Shown here: positions 43,018 through 52,812 of the stretch, in pieces
Layout: every line of letters begins with the position of its first letter
How positions within the stretch are numbered: position 1 is the first letter of the stretch
DNA from: Pseudoteredinibacter isoporae
GTDB taxonomy: Bacteria; Pseudomonadota; Gammaproteobacteria; Pseudomonadales; Cellvibrionaceae
Length of the DNA stretch: 64,000 bases
Direction of reading: 5' to 3'
Assembly: GCF_011602085.1 (NCBI RefSeq)
Contig: NZ_JAAONY010000002.1
Span: 186,001 to 250,000 of the forward strand
The notes under the pieces: generated by a model
What the model was told of the DNA's origin: nothing
Database searches by the model: none
What the model saw: the letters and a program-made list of their open reading frames with translations, nothing else
Translations under genes and position numbers: made by a program

Positions 43018-44526
43018 TTACCACCATTCAGGATTGTTTCTACCAGGTTTCACAGACGCTTGCTTGAACATCACAGGAATATCCGAAAACTGAGCGGCAT
43101 GGGGCATCGCCATCAGCTCTCCATATTCTGAGGGGAACGGTTTTAGCCAGGCGGAAGTGTCAAACTCAGGCGCATTCGCTAAGGGCAACTGCCTTCCAAA
43201 TCCTTGCAGCCAGTTGGCGGTCTGCAAAAGGGAACAACGGACTCGCCAACTGCCCCCCTCCTCTGCTCGTTTTAATAGGGCCAGCTGACTTCCGAAGGCC
43301 ATTAAAAAGCCTGTCGCGAAATCCAGGATCTGTATGGGAAATGCCTTGGGCACAAGTTGAATGCCTTTATCCTGCCCGTTTGCGTTCTGGATATCAGCAT
43401 ACGCCTGAGCTTCCGCAGAATTGAATCCGCTTGCGGTCTGCACTATTGAGTCGAAACCTCTTTTATTTGCCCAGGGTCCCAGGTGACCAAAAGCTGAGAG
43501 TTCGCTGTAGATCAATCCAGGCCTCATCTCGCTCAAGGTTTCCGCATCTAATCCCAACTTGGCCAGGCTTCCGGGACGATAGCTTTGAACAAAGATATCC
43601 GCATCGTTGATCAAGCCCGCCAGTGCTTTTCGATCGTGGTCTTGATAAAAATCCAGATGGCATGAACGTTTCCCGCGGCCGGTATCAATAATATGCTCAA
43701 TATTCGGAAGATTCGGGCTGTTAACCGTCAGTACTTTCGCGCCGTAGGCCGCCAGCGACCGAGTGCATACGGGCCCGGCCAGTATTCGGGTAAGATCCAG
43801 AACTCGGATATTATCTAGAGGCCTTGTATTGGAAGCTGTCTCCAAAGCAGGCAAAGGAATCGGATTACAATCATTAATTTTTTCGATCTCAAGAACGGGC
43901 TGCTCATTCATCGCCCTGGCTTGGGGATGCGCCTTCCACTCTTCCGGGCTACGCATTCGAGCGATGATGGCTCCCGCTTCGACAGCACGGTCTTCCAACT
44001 CGGAAGCTGAATATTCCAGAACGCGTTGTGCCACATATTCCCTGGAAAGCTCCTCACCTTCTTTACACCGAATCATTCTCAGAAAGGCATCCCGGTGGTG
44101 ATCAAAGTTGGCATGGACTCGAATATAGCCATCACGACAGGCATACACCCCGGAATACTTGGCCCAGGATTCGGGCGTCTCTCCATCAACGGTAAACAGA
44201 GCGGTGCATTCCGCCTCAGCCGCATTAAGTGGAACATGGACCGACTGTCGCTCATCCTGAGAATGATAAGCGCCGTCCTGTATTCGTCGAAAATACAGCT
44301 CTTCAGCCATAAGCGCGCAAGCAGAAATACTCGCCTGCGCAGCACTGCTTACCTTGAATGAGCTGTTCAACAAGGCTGAATCGTTGCCCAGCTTGAGTTG
44401 TTGTAAGCGATCAGGCTCCAATCCAAATTGCTGCCATAGACGTTCAAGAGCCTGAAAACTAGCGTATTGGCTGCATTCCGGGTTGTTTTTTCCGCCGCCT
44501 CCGCGACTTTTACTGAAAACCGGCAT
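43018..44526 (-). CDS. CaiB/BaiF-type CoA-transferase
   Basis: A class III CoA-transferase of 502 residues. Seen: IRVLDLTRILAGPVCTRSLA, AAYGAKVLTVNSP, HIIDTGRGKRSCHLDF, ADIFVQSYRPGSLAKLGLDA and GLIYSELSAFGHLGPWANKR, all typical of the family, with the catalytic Asp expected in the DTGRGKRS region. The first 270 residues look like a diverged second copy of the fold or a separate half (YSGVYACRDGYIRVHANFDH resembles the GYV region). GGGAGA 4 nt before the ATG at 44526 fixes the start over an upstream start. It is longer than single-domain members (about 400). Substrate unknown. Alone, divergent from rhlE. Confidence 0.88.
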   Translation of the reverse strand: MPVFSKSRGGGGKNNPECSQYASFQALERLWQQFGLEPDRLQQLKLGNDSALLNSSFKVSSAAQASISACALMAEELYFRRIQDGAYHSQDERQSVHVPLNAAEAECTALFTVDGETPESWAKYSGVYACRDGYIRVHANFDHHRDAFLRMIRCKEGEELSREYVAQRVLEYSASELEDRAVEAGAIIARMRSPEEWKAHPQARAMNEQPVLEIEKINDCNPIPLPALETASNTRPLDNIRVLDLTRILAGPVCTRSLAAYGAKVLTVNSPNLPNIEHIIDTGRGKRSCHLDFYQDHDRKALAGLINDADIFVQSYRPGSLAKLGLDAETLSEMRPGLIYSELSAFGHLGPWANKRGFDSIVQTASGFNSAEAQAYADIQNANGQDKGIQLVPKAFPIQILDFATGFLMAFGSQLALLKRAEEGGSWRVRCSLLQTANWLQGFGRQLPLANAPEFDTSAWLKPFPSEYGELMAMPHAAQFSDIPVMFKQASVKPGRNNPEWW

Positions 44527-44659
44527 GATCTCTCCCTTTCCCCTTCTTTTATAGGCTTTACGACTGGATTTCGGGCAATTTATTCGTAGTCGCATCCTTT
44601 CATTTGCTGTAAGCTGCGCGCTTGCCAAATTTGGCACCAATGATTGAGTTTCACCTTAT

Positions 44660-46138
44660 ATGAGTTTTGACCAGTTGGGCTTAAGTGCCCCGATTTTAAG
44701 TGCTGTCGCCAAACAGGGCTACAGTGAGCCCTCTCCGATTCAGGCACAGTCCATTCCCGCTATATTAGAAGGCCGCGATGTGATGGCGGCTGCCCAAACC
44801 GGAACCGGAAAAACCGCTGGCTTCACCCTGCCCTTGCTGGAACGCCTTAAAGACGGTCAAAGCGCCCGGAGCAATCAGGCACGCGCACTGGTCCTAACGC
44901 CCACCCGCGAGCTCGCAGCCCAGGTTGGTGACAGCGTGGCGACTTACGGCAGCGAGCTGCCTCTGCGTTCTACGGTGGTCTACGGTGGTGTAAAAATCAA
45001 CCCACAAATGCAAAAGCTGCGTAAAGGTGCGGATATTCTTGTCGCCACCCCAGGGCGATTACTGGATTTATATAATCAAAATGCCGTTGCCTTTGATCAG
45101 CTTGAAGTGCTGGTGTTGGATGAAGCCGATCGCATGTTGGACATGGGCTTTATTCACGACATCAAGCGCATTCTGAAACTGCTTCCGAAGAAGCGCCAAA
45201 ACCTGCTGTTTTCGGCCACCTTCTCTGATGATATTCGCTCTCTTGCTAAAGGGTTGGTTTACAACCCCGTCGAAATTTCTGTCACGCCGGCAAACAGCAC
45301 GGCCAATACCGTTGAGCAGTGGATTTATCCAGTTGATAAAAACCAGAAATCCAAATTGCTGAGCAAGCTAATCAGTGACAATGACTGGCAGCAGGTGCTG
45401 GTTTTTTCGCGCACTAAACACGGCGCCAATCGTTTATGCAAACAGCTGACTGCACGCGGTATCAGCAGCGCAGCGATTCATGGTAATAAAAGTCAGGGTG
45501 CCCGCACGAAAGCTCTGGCCGATTTTAAAAGCGGACGTATTCGCGCTCTGGTTGCAACGGACATCGCCGCCCGCGGCCTGGACATTGAGCAGCTGCCCCA
45601 AGTGGTGAATTTTGATCTGCCCAATGTCGCGGAAGATTATGTACACCGCATTGGTCGTACTGGCCGAGCTGGAGCCACCGGTCAGGCGATATCCTTGGTC
45701 TGTTCCGATGAAATTAAATTGCTCAACGACATCGAAAATCTGATTAAAAAGTTGCTACCCCGAAAAACTCAGGAAGGTTTTGAACCCAGCAATGAGTTAC
45801 CCGAAACGCGCTTGAGCAATAAACCGGTAAAAGCCAAGAAGCCTAAAAAGCCCAAAGCAGCAAAGCCCGATGCTTCAGATCAAAGCAAACCGGCGAAGAA
45901 AAAACCGCAAAGCCATAGTACCCCGGGCGACAAGAAAAACGAAGGCAAAAAGAGCTCTGCGTCGAAACGTCCAGCCGCCAGAAAGCAAAGCGGCTCAAAA
46001 AACGGGGAAAGCAAAAACAGCCCATGGGCAAAATCCAAGCGCCCGGCAAATAAGTCCAGGAATTCAAACAACGGCAATAAATCTCGCAACGCCAATACTG
46101 GCAATCGAAATACTCAAGCCAGGAAGCAGCCTTCCTGA
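44660..46138 (+). CDS. rhlE: ATP-dependent RNA helicase, RhlE type
   Basis: A DEAD-box helicase of 492 residues. In order: Q-motif region [14 protein letters not shown], Walker [35 protein letters not shown], and the C-terminal helicase motifs [14 protein letters not shown] and [10 protein letters not shown]. The tail from about residue 380 is a low-complexity Lys/Ser/Asn/Pro-rich extension ([14 protein letters not shown]), typical of RNA-binding tails of RhlE. There is no clear Shine-Dalgarno before the ATG. The NYN-domain gene follows 54 nt downstream. RhlE rather than SrmB or DeaD is based on the overall pattern. Confidence 0.92.
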   Translation: MSFDQLGLSAPILSAVAKQGYSEPSPIQAQSIPAILEGRDVMAAAQTGTGKTAGFTLPLLERLKDGQSARSNQARALVLTPTRELAAQVGDSVATYGSELPLRSTVVYGGVKINPQMQKLRKGADILVATPGRLLDLYNQNAVAFDQLEVLVLDEADRMLDMGFIHDIKRILKLLPKKRQNLLFSATFSDDIRSLAKGLVYNPVEISVTPANSTANTVEQWIYPVDKNQKSKLLSKLISDNDWQQVLVFSRTKHGANRLCKQLTARGISSAAIHGNKSQGARTKALADFKSGRIRALVATDIAARGLDIEQLPQVVNFDLPNVAEDYVHRIGRTGRAGATGQAISLVCSDEIKLLNDIENLIKKLLPRKTQEGFEPSNELPETRLSNKPVKAKKPKKPKAAKPDASDQSKPAKKKPQSHSTPGDKKNEGKKSSASKRPAARKQSGSKNGESKNSPWAKSKRPANKSRNSNNGNKSRNANTGNRNTQARKQPS

Positions 46139-46192
46139 AACTCGAACCAGACTTAAGGCTGGTGAGCTTCCAACAGTCCCCAAGGTGTAGGA

Positions 46193-46666
46193 ATGATGAA
46201 AAGTGCAATTTTTGTCGATGTTCAAAACATCTACTACACCTGTCGTCAGGCCTATCAGCGGCAATTTAATTATCGTCGCTTCTGGCAGATCATCAGCGCG
46301 GACAGTGATATTGTACAAGCCAATGCTTACGCTACACATCGTGGGGATGATGGACAGCTTAAATTCCAAAACGCTCTCAAACACATTGGGTTTACTGTAA
46401 AGCTCAAGCCATTTATCAGTCGCGCGGATGGATCTTCCAAAGGTGACTGGGATGTCGGAATTACCATTGACGTCTTGGAGGCTGCGGAGCAAGTTGATCG
46501 TGTCATCTTGCTTTCAGGTGATGGGGATTTTGATTTACTGCTCGAAAAAATTAAACGTAAGCATCACGTAAAAGCTGATGTCTATGGTGTTCCGGCTCTC
46601 ACCGCTGACAGTTTGATCGATTCCGCCAGCGAATTCTTTGGAATCGATGAAAACTTATTGCTATAG
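46193..46666 (+). CDS. NYN/LabA-like PIN-fold domain protein
   Basis: A protein of 157 residues consisting of a NYN domain. The acidic residues of the predicted nuclease pocket are visible: IFVDVQNIYYTC (Asp-x-x-Asn), SSKGDWDVGITIDVLE, VILLSGDGDFDLLLEKI and the late Ser/Asp segment. The family resembles PIN-domain RNases. AAGGTG 7 nt upstream supports ATG at 46193; the ATG at 46196 is also possible. Being 54 nt downstream of an RNA helicase on the same strand, it may act with it in RNA turnover, but this is inference. Confidence 0.88.
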   Translation: MMKSAIFVDVQNIYYTCRQAYQRQFNYRRFWQIISADSDIVQANAYATHRGDDGQLKFQNALKHIGFTVKLKPFISRADGSSKGDWDVGITIDVLEAAEQVDRVILLSGDGDFDLLLEKIKRKHHVKADVYGVPALTADSLIDSASEFFGIDENLLL

Positions 46667-47008
46667 CCTTCCACCGCAAGTCTCAATCTTGTAAACCTCG
46701 GTTACGAATCTGATTAACAACAACAGATAATCCGTTTCTACAGGTGTGTAGAGATTATTCCCCCAGAGATAAGCAGCGAGATATAACTAATAAGAAACAA
46801 AATGGCGCAAGCCATATCAAATTCAACAGGTTCTTCCAATACTGCAGCTATCACACAACCATGCTCTTATAGAATTTCACAAAAGCACTCCCCTATTTCT
46901 AGTGAGATAAGCGACTTAAACGACAAATATTGCCTTTGTTGACTAAACATTCTTTCCTGTAACCCGATACTTATTATCACAGTTGGCTAAAAAACAAACG
47001 GACTTGTT
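46667..47008. other. Intergenic region before the chemoreceptor gene
   Basis: About 340 bases, AT-rich, holding the promoter of the chemoreceptor gene. No terminator, small RNA or repeat could be supported. Confidence 0.5.
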
Positions 47009-48712
47009 ATGTCTATTCGGGTAAAACTCAGCATTTTGTCGATTCTGGCCATGCTCATTTTGTTGCTAAACCTCTTTGCCTTGAAGTTCGCGGAGAACAA
47101 GGAGCTGCAACTCGCTGAAGAAGCTCAACTGCGCTACCTCTCTTTTCAATTGGCGGATGAGTTTCGTCAAACCTCTCAAGATCTGACTCGCTTGGGCAGA
47201 AGCTATGTCGTTACCGGTGATGAACGCTATAAAGACGCCTACTGGGAAATCGTCGACTGGCGCTCCGGTAAGATCCCCAGACCTGACTATGTTCACAAGG
47301 AACTGAAACCTGGCGAAACCATCGTCCAGACTGAGCTCATGAAATCCCTGGGGTTTACAATTCAGGAGCTGGATCTATTAGCCAGAGCAGGCCAGTTTTC
47401 CAATGATTTGATCGCCACAGAAACCCAGGCCATGGAATCGATTGAACAAGGCCTGATAGCTGAAGGCCCGTTCCAGGCCGATGAAGGTGAAACCGTACAA
47501 GCCTTTGCCAGTCGCATATTATTTGACGACAACTACCACAGCGAAGTTGACAAGATCATGGCACCGGTCAGTGAGTTTTTTAGCGCGCTGGACCGCCGAA
47601 CTGCGAACACACTTGAAGAAAGCAAAGCCGAAGCTCATCTATGGAGAAACATTTCCAGCGCCTTCAGTTTTGCCATATGGGCAATTGTTGCGGTGATTCT
47701 TTACTTCACCATGCAATCCATTCTGAATCCATTAAAAAAGGCCGCTGAGGCTATGTCGGACATCAGCGAGGGTGACGGCGACTTGACCCAGCGTTTAAGT
47801 CACCATGGTGAAAGCGAAATCAGCGACCTGGCAAAAGCCTTTAATGCCTTTGCCAATCATATTCAGAGTCTGGTTCAGGAACTCCACAACACCTTCGGAA
47901 ATATCGGCCATTCATCCGAACAGCTCAGCAGCACTGCCCAAGACACCGACCAGGCGGTCCAACAGCAACAGAAAATGTTAAACAAACTGCATACGGATAT
48001 CGATAATCTGGTGCCGACCGTAAAGAGCATTGCCAGTGATGCCCAATCGGCCGCCGCCGATGCGCAGGAATCCAATAAAGAAGCCCAACAAGCCATTACC
48101 GTGGTAAACGGCTCTATCGATGATATCCAATTGCTCTCCCAGAACATTCGTTCTGCGGCCGATGTGGTTTCGGAACTGGCTTCCAATACCAATGACATCG
48201 GTTCGGTTATTGATGTCATTCGAGGCATAGCTGATCAAACCAATTTGCTTGCGCTCAATGCGGCCATTGAATCAGCACGCGCAGGAGAACAAGGCAAGGG
48301 GTTTGCGGTTGTCGCCGATGAAGTTCGCCAACTTGCGCAGCGAACCCAGGATTCGACCCAGGAAATTCAGAACATGATTGAAAAGCTTCAGCATGGCGCT
48401 CAAAAAGCCGTTGGCTCTATGACACAAAGTGCTGAACAGGCAATCGCTTCTGCTGAAAACGCCAACAGCGCAGGCCAGTCCCTTGAGAGAATTACTTCGG
48501 CAATCAGCGAAATCAGCACTAAAAACCAGGCAATTGCAAAAGCCAGCGATGAACAGAGCGAAACCATTTTATCGGTACAAAACTCGGTAGATCACATTCA
48601 GCAACAAGTCGCGAACACTTCGGCCGGCTCTGAAAAGACCACACAAAACAGCCATAAAACTCAGGCGCTGACCGAACAAGCCAGCCAGCTGATCAGTCGA
48701 TTCAAGGTATAA
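47009..48712 (+). CDS. Methyl-accepting chemotaxis protein
   Basis: A protein of 567 residues. An N-terminal helix ([20 protein letters not shown]) precedes a periplasmic helical sensor region of about 190 residues. A second helix ([20 protein letters not shown]) is followed by a HAMP segment ([20 protein letters not shown]) and a long cytoplasmic coiled coil. The signalling tip [20 protein letters not shown] and [20 protein letters not shown] are intact. No C-terminal receptor-tethering pentapeptide is present. The ligand is unknown. It is followed by the GGATG-rich inverted-repeat element. Confidence 0.94.
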   Translation: MSIRVKLSILSILAMLILLLNLFALKFAENKELQLAEEAQLRYLSFQLADEFRQTSQDLTRLGRSYVVTGDERYKDAYWEIVDWRSGKIPRPDYVHKELKPGETIVQTELMKSLGFTIQELDLLARAGQFSNDLIATETQAMESIEQGLIAEGPFQADEGETVQAFASRILFDDNYHSEVDKIMAPVSEFFSALDRRTANTLEESKAEAHLWRNISSAFSFAIWAIVAVILYFTMQSILNPLKKAAEAMSDISEGDGDLTQRLSHHGESEISDLAKAFNAFANHIQSLVQELHNTFGNIGHSSEQLSSTAQDTDQAVQQQQKMLNKLHTDIDNLVPTVKSIASDAQSAAADAQESNKEAQQAITVVNGSIDDIQLLSQNIRSAADVVSELASNTNDIGSVIDVIRGIADQTNLLALNAAIESARAGEQGKGFAVVADEVRQLAQRTQDSTQEIQNMIEKLQHGAQKAVGSMTQSAEQAIASAENANSAGQSLERITSAISEISTKNQAIAKASDEQSETILSVQNSVDHIQQQVANTSAGSEKTTQNSHKTQALTEQASQLISRFKV

Positions 48713-48750
48713 AATCCAGTCAATGAACTGAAGAGGAAATGAAAACCCAG

Positions 48751-49005
48751 AGTGTTTACGTGAAGGTACTTATACGGAGTGGTTTGCGCAGGGAGCAGCA
48801 CGGATGCGCAAAGGAGTGCAACAGGGATGAATCAGGATTCTTGCAAGGACTACGCAAAGAACGGTTACACGGATGTAATGAGGGATGATGCAAGCAAGGG
48901 ACCGCATCAGGGATGTCAGACGGCAGACACACGGATGAGCGAAGGATGGATGTGCGACAAGGATGCCTGATCGAATGGGAAAGTAAGTGCCTTCACTTAA
49001 ACACT
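48751..49005. repeat. 255-bp element with 22-bp terminal inverted repeats and GGATG-rich core
   Basis: The left arm (48751-48772, beginning AGTGTTTACGTGAAGG) and the right arm (48984-49005) are inverted copies matching at 20 of 22 positions. The core contains GGATG nine times in about 165 bases, mostly preceded by CAC, CAG or GAG. Several are enclosed by short inverted arms: TTTGCGC ... GCGCAAA, TTAC ... GTAA, GATGC ... GCATC. A 63-codon frame inside has no protein character. It lies between a chemoreceptor gene and a terminator. It looks like a structured intergenic repeat or small non-autonomous element; other copies would be outside this window. Confidence 0.75.
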
Positions 49006-49018
49006 TTTAAGAAAACGG

Positions 49019-49047
49019 ATAACGGGGCCAAGGCCCCGTTATTTTTT
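49019..49047 (+). terminator. Terminator between the chemoreceptor and acyl-CoA dehydrogenase genes
   Basis: ATAACGGGGCC, AA loop, GGCCCCGTTAT, then a T-run on the plus strand. It lies 300 nt after the chemoreceptor gene, beyond the inverted-repeat element, and 14 nt from the end of the convergent dehydrogenase gene. Confidence 0.85.
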
Positions 49048-49061
49048 CTTGTAATAAGCGA

Positions 49062-50195
49062 TTATCCCATCGCGGCTGTATAACGCTTGAGGTGATAGTC
49101 CGTATTACCAAACAACGCATCAATAATTGTCAGGCGCTTAAAGTAGTGGCCGACATCCAACTCATCAGTAACACCCATTCCACCATGTAACTGCACAGCT
49201 TCCTGGCCTACCAGCTTCGCCGCCTGACCAATGCGTGCTTTGGCTGCTGATACGGCGGTGCTTGCGTCTTCAGCACGTGCATCAAACTTCATGGCCGCCA
49301 TTAACAACATGGACTGGGCCTGCTGACATTCAACAAACATATCGGCCATGCGGTGTTGCAAAGCCTGGAAGAAAGACAGTGTAAAACCAAATTGTTTACG
49401 GGTTTTGGTGTATTCAACCGTTTTCGTCAACAGAGTTTCCATGTTGCCCAAAGCTTCTGCGCACACGGCAATGCGCGCTCGATCCATTACCGCCTCCAGT
49501 CCAGCAAAGGCTGCACCCTCTTCTCCAATCAAGGCGTCAGCGGTCAATTGCACGTTGCTCAGTTTGATGTCTGCGCCTGTAAAGCCATCAACGGTAGTGT
49601 AGCTGTTACGTTCCAAACCGTTGCTGTCTGCCGGTACGGCGAACAGAGAGAGACCTTGTTTGTCGCTTTGTCCTCCAGAGGTACGAGCTACAAGTAAAAG
49701 GGTATCAGCATTACCGCCGTTCAAAACGGCAATTTTTGAGCCATTTACTACGTAGCCACCATCACTTTTCTCGGCCGTGCTCAGGCAATTGGCAATGTTA
49801 TAACGCGCCTGTTTCTCGGCAAAAGCCAGCGCCATTTGTTGCTCACCACCAATAATGGAGGCCAACAAGGCTTCTTTCTGTTGAGCTGATGCCAACTCCG
49901 CAATCGCGCCACCGGCAAGAATGCAGTTTGCCAAAAACGGTTCGATCACCAGGCCCTTACCAAAGGCTTGCATAATCACCATGATGTCGCTCGCGCTACC
50001 ACCATAACCACCGTTTTCCTCACTGAAGCCCATTCCAAGCCAACCCAGCTCGGCAAACATGCTCCAATGTTGAGCGCTGTAACCAATATCCGATTTAATC
50101 AGTTCGCGACGTGCCTCGAAGTCATAATCGCTGGTGACGAATTTTTCGATGCTGTCTTTCAACAGCTGCTGTTCTTCGCTTAATGAAAAGTCCAT
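49062..50195 (-). CDS. Acyl-CoA dehydrogenase, second of a pair
   Basis: A flavoprotein of 377 residues with the acyl-CoA dehydrogenase fold: MDFSLSEEQQLLKDSIEKFV, WLGMGFSEENGGYGGSASDI, YVVNGSKIAVLNG, RIAVCAEALGNMETLL, TKTRKQFGFTLSFFQALQHR and VQLHGGMGVTDELDVGHYFK. AAGGAG 7 nt before ATG at 50195 fixes the start. It is 10 nt downstream of another acyl-CoA dehydrogenase, and such pairs often form alpha2-beta2 enzymes for bulky CoA esters such as pimeloyl-CoA or steroid side chains. Which subunit carries the catalytic base is not certain from sequence alone. Confidence 0.92.
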   Translation of the reverse strand: MDFSLSEEQQLLKDSIEKFVTSDYDFEARRELIKSDIGYSAQHWSMFAELGWLGMGFSEENGGYGGSASDIMVIMQAFGKGLVIEPFLANCILAGGAIAELASAQQKEALLASIIGGEQQMALAFAEKQARYNIANCLSTAEKSDGGYVVNGSKIAVLNGGNADTLLLVARTSGGQSDKQGLSLFAVPADSNGLERNSYTTVDGFTGADIKLSNVQLTADALIGEEGAAFAGLEAVMDRARIAVCAEALGNMETLLTKTVEYTKTRKQFGFTLSFFQALQHRMADMFVECQQAQSMLLMAAMKFDARAEDASTAVSAAKARIGQAAKLVGQEAVQLHGGMGVTDELDVGHYFKRLTIIDALFGNTDYHLKRYTAAMG

Positions 50196-50205
50196 ATTCT
50201 TCTCC

Positions 50206-51411
50206 TTACAGACCCAACACGGCCTTACAAATAATGCCTTTCTGGATTTCGTTGGTACCACCAAAAATCGATTGCTTACGGTTATTGAAGTAATGCGGGC
50301 CGGTATTGGTTTCAAACCAATCACCAATGCGTTCACCATCGAAGCCATCGTGGTACTGGGTCTGGGTAAATGGCACAGCGTGGTACCCGGCCAGCTCAAC
50401 AAACAATTCATCGATCGCCTGCATCACTTCAGTACCCTTAATCTTCAAAATCGAAGATTCTGGACCCGGAGCACCACCGGAAGCCACAGCCGCCAGAGTG
50501 CGCAGCTCAGTGTATTCCAGAGCCGTCAAATCCAGCTCAACATTCGCCACTTTGGTACGGAATAATTCGTCTTCCCACAGCACACCTTCGCCGTCGTGAG
50601 CCGGGGTCTCTTTCGCAAGACTTTTGACTTTTTCCAGACGAACCTTGGAGTTTTGTACATTAGCAATACTGGTACGCTCATGGGTCAGCAGAAGTTTGGC
50701 GTATGTCCAACCTTTGTTCTCTTCACCAATCAGGTTTACCGCCGGAACACGTACATTGTCAAAATGCACTTCGTTCACTTCCCGTTCTTCGTCCAGAGTT
50801 AAAATCGGAGATACAGTAATGCCCGGACTGGACATATCGATCAGAATAAAACTGATGCCCTGCTGTTTTTTCGGCGCATCGGGATCGGTGCGTACCAAAC
50901 AGAACATCCACTCTGCCCAGTGACCAAGGGTTGTCCAGGTTTTAGTGCCGTTGATAATGTAGTCATCACCATCGCGCACAGCGCTGGTTTTTAACGCCGC
51001 CAGATCAGAACCTGCACCCGGCTCGGAATACCCCTGACACCACCAGACATTGGACTCCAGAATATCGGGTAGGAAACGTTTCTTCTGTTCTTCATTACCG
51101 TAGGTATAAATAACCGGCGCCACCATCGTGACACCAAAAGGAATCGTTCCCAAAACATGAGCACGAGCTTTTTCCTGCTGAACGATGTATTTCTGCGTCG
51201 GCGTCCAACCGGTACCGCCATACTCCACTGGCCAGTTCTCTGCCAGCCAGCCTTTCTCGTTTAAAATTTTCTGCCAACGAATAAAGTCGTCTTTTGTTGG
51301 ATGGATATTGTTCTTGATCTTTTCCTGAATATCTTTCGGATAGTGTTCAGCAAAGAACTGGCGAACTTCCTGCTGGAAGTCCAGTTCTTCCTGGGTAAAG
51401 TCAATATTCAT
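50206..51411 (-). CDS. Acyl-CoA dehydrogenase, first of a pair
   Basis: A protein of 401 residues: MNIDFTQEELDFQQEVRQFF, ENWPVEYGGTGWTPTQKYIV, GYSEPGAGSDLAALKTSAVR (flavin/substrate loop), YIINGTKTWTTLGHWAEWMF and the C-terminal SIFGGTNEIQKGIICKAVLG. The pattern resembles the large subunit of heterodimeric dehydrogenases (PimC or FadE28 type). It is the upstream gene of the pair. The CurA-like reductase gene lies 43 nt further upstream on the same strand, so the three likely form one operon. Confidence 0.92.
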   Translation of the reverse strand: MNIDFTQEELDFQQEVRQFFAEHYPKDIQEKIKNNIHPTKDDFIRWQKILNEKGWLAENWPVEYGGTGWTPTQKYIVQQEKARAHVLGTIPFGVTMVAPVIYTYGNEEQKKRFLPDILESNVWWCQGYSEPGAGSDLAALKTSAVRDGDDYIINGTKTWTTLGHWAEWMFCLVRTDPDAPKKQQGISFILIDMSSPGITVSPILTLDEEREVNEVHFDNVRVPAVNLIGEENKGWTYAKLLLTHERTSIANVQNSKVRLEKVKSLAKETPAHDGEGVLWEDELFRTKVANVELDLTALEYTELRTLAAVASGGAPGPESSILKIKGTEVMQAIDELFVELAGYHAVPFTQTQYHDGFDGERIGDWFETNTGPHYFNNRKQSIFGGTNEIQKGIICKAVLGL

Positions 51412-51454
51412 GATTCACTCCATGCTTTTCTAAGTCATAAATGCTATTGCGAAA

Positions 51455-52474
51455 TCAGGCCAGCTTAACGACCTGCTTACCAAAGTTTTTGCCCTTCAGC
51501 ATACCGCGGAACGCGTCGATGGCATTGTCGATTCCCTCGGCCACCGACTCGCGATATTGAATCTCACCCGCTTTGATTTTGTCGGCCAATAGGGCCGTTG
51601 CTTCGCCGTGTTGCTCTTGCCACTCGGTAACCAAAAAGAAGCGGTGCTCGGGTGGCTCAGGCATAGCTCCAAATACGTGAAACGGCGTTTCAACGTTGGC
51701 GATGTCTTCCGAGTTGTAAGCCGATACATAACCGCAAACCGGAACGCGGGAACCCTTGTTCAGCAGTTTCGCGACCGCACGCGTCACCGCACCACCGACA
51801 TTTTCAAAATAAATGTCGATACCATTCGGGCAGGCCGTCGCGAGGTCGGCATCCAGATTACCCGCTTTGTAATCAACGCAGGCATCAAACCCCAGCTCAT
51901 CAGTGACATAACGACACTTCTCTTCACCACCGGCAACACCAACCACTCGCAAGCCCATGGATTTGGCAACCTGCCCCACCAGCGAGCCCACGGCACCTGA
52001 GGCGGCAGAAACAACCAGAGTTTCCCCTTCTTTCGGCTTGCCCACCTCGGTCAGACCGAAGTAACCGGTACGCCCTGGCATGCCAGCAGCGCCAAGGAAT
52101 ACTGACAGAGGCAGACCTTTGGCATCGACTTTGTAAATCATCGGTTCATCAGCCTTGGCGATATAGTGAGTTTGCCAACCGGTATACGCGGTCACAACAT
52201 CCCCTACCTGATAAGCGTCAGTTTTCGAGGCGATCACCTCGCCCACGGCTTCACCGACCATAACTTCACCAATACCCACCGGATCCATATAACCTTGCAT
52301 ATCGTTCATACGAGGACGCATGTAGGGGTCCAGCGATAAGTATTTGTTTTCAATAAGAAATTCCCCATCCTGCAGTTCAGGCAATGAGCTTTGTTTAATC
52401 TCGAAATCATCATCGCGAACCTCGCCATTCGGGCGCTGTTTGAGGGTAATGGCGGTATTTGTGGGCGTGGACAT
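51455..52474 (-). CDS. NADP-dependent oxidoreductase, CurA/YncB-like (MDR superfamily)
   Basis: A zinc-independent medium-chain reductase of 339 residues. Seen: NKYLSLDPYMRPRMND, GEAVGEVIASKTDAYQVGD, FLGAAGMPGRTGYFGLTEVG, the nucleotide loop SAASGAVGSLVGQVAKSMGL, GIDIYFENVGG and the C-terminal GKNFGKQVVKL. Related enzymes reduce alpha,beta-unsaturated ketones or 15-oxoprostaglandins. GAGG 7 nt upstream supports the ATG at 52474. It heads the acyl-CoA dehydrogenase operon and is divergent from the TetR gene, which is the likely regulator. Confidence 0.92.
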   Translation of the reverse strand: MSTPTNTAITLKQRPNGEVRDDDFEIKQSSLPELQDGEFLIENKYLSLDPYMRPRMNDMQGYMDPVGIGEVMVGEAVGEVIASKTDAYQVGDVVTAYTGWQTHYIAKADEPMIYKVDAKGLPLSVFLGAAGMPGRTGYFGLTEVGKPKEGETLVVSAASGAVGSLVGQVAKSMGLRVVGVAGGEEKCRYVTDELGFDACVDYKAGNLDADLATACPNGIDIYFENVGGAVTRAVAKLLNKGSRVPVCGYVSAYNSEDIANVETPFHVFGAMPEPPEHRFFLVTEWQEQHGEATALLADKIKAGEIQYRESVAEGIDNAIDAFRGMLKGKNFGKQVVKLA

Positions 52475-52812
52475 GCTAAGCCTCGTTGTGATTTGGTTGA
52501 AAGATACTCGCAATTGCAGTGACCAGCTGTACGGTTTTGACCGTTGCGAGAGCCGCGCAAATTGGTTATGGTTCTTAAAAAAGAGCGAGCGTTCGCTATT
52601 TATCCTAGATCACGAGGTTTCAGTCAAGGCTTGTGAAAGCTTTGGTCAAGTTTCGGCAACCACGGCGCAGAAACTGTCCTTTTTGGACGCCCAAAGATTG
52701 AGACAAAGGATGAAAACAATCGCACAGAATTGGCACTGAGCCGAAACCATAAAAACAACAATAAGCCACTCACTGACGGATAGTCAGCAACGGCAGACGA
52801 AGAGAAGCATTG
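52475..52812. other. Divergent promoter region between the CurA-like and TetR genes
   Basis: About 340 bases expected to hold both promoters and a TetR operator. No strong dyad or -35/-10 pair could be picked by eye. No gene is seen. Confidence 0.45.

Noticed and set aside
48779-48970. 63-codon frame inside the GGATG element
   Set aside because: It follows from the repeated GGATG pattern and lacks a ribosome-binding site.
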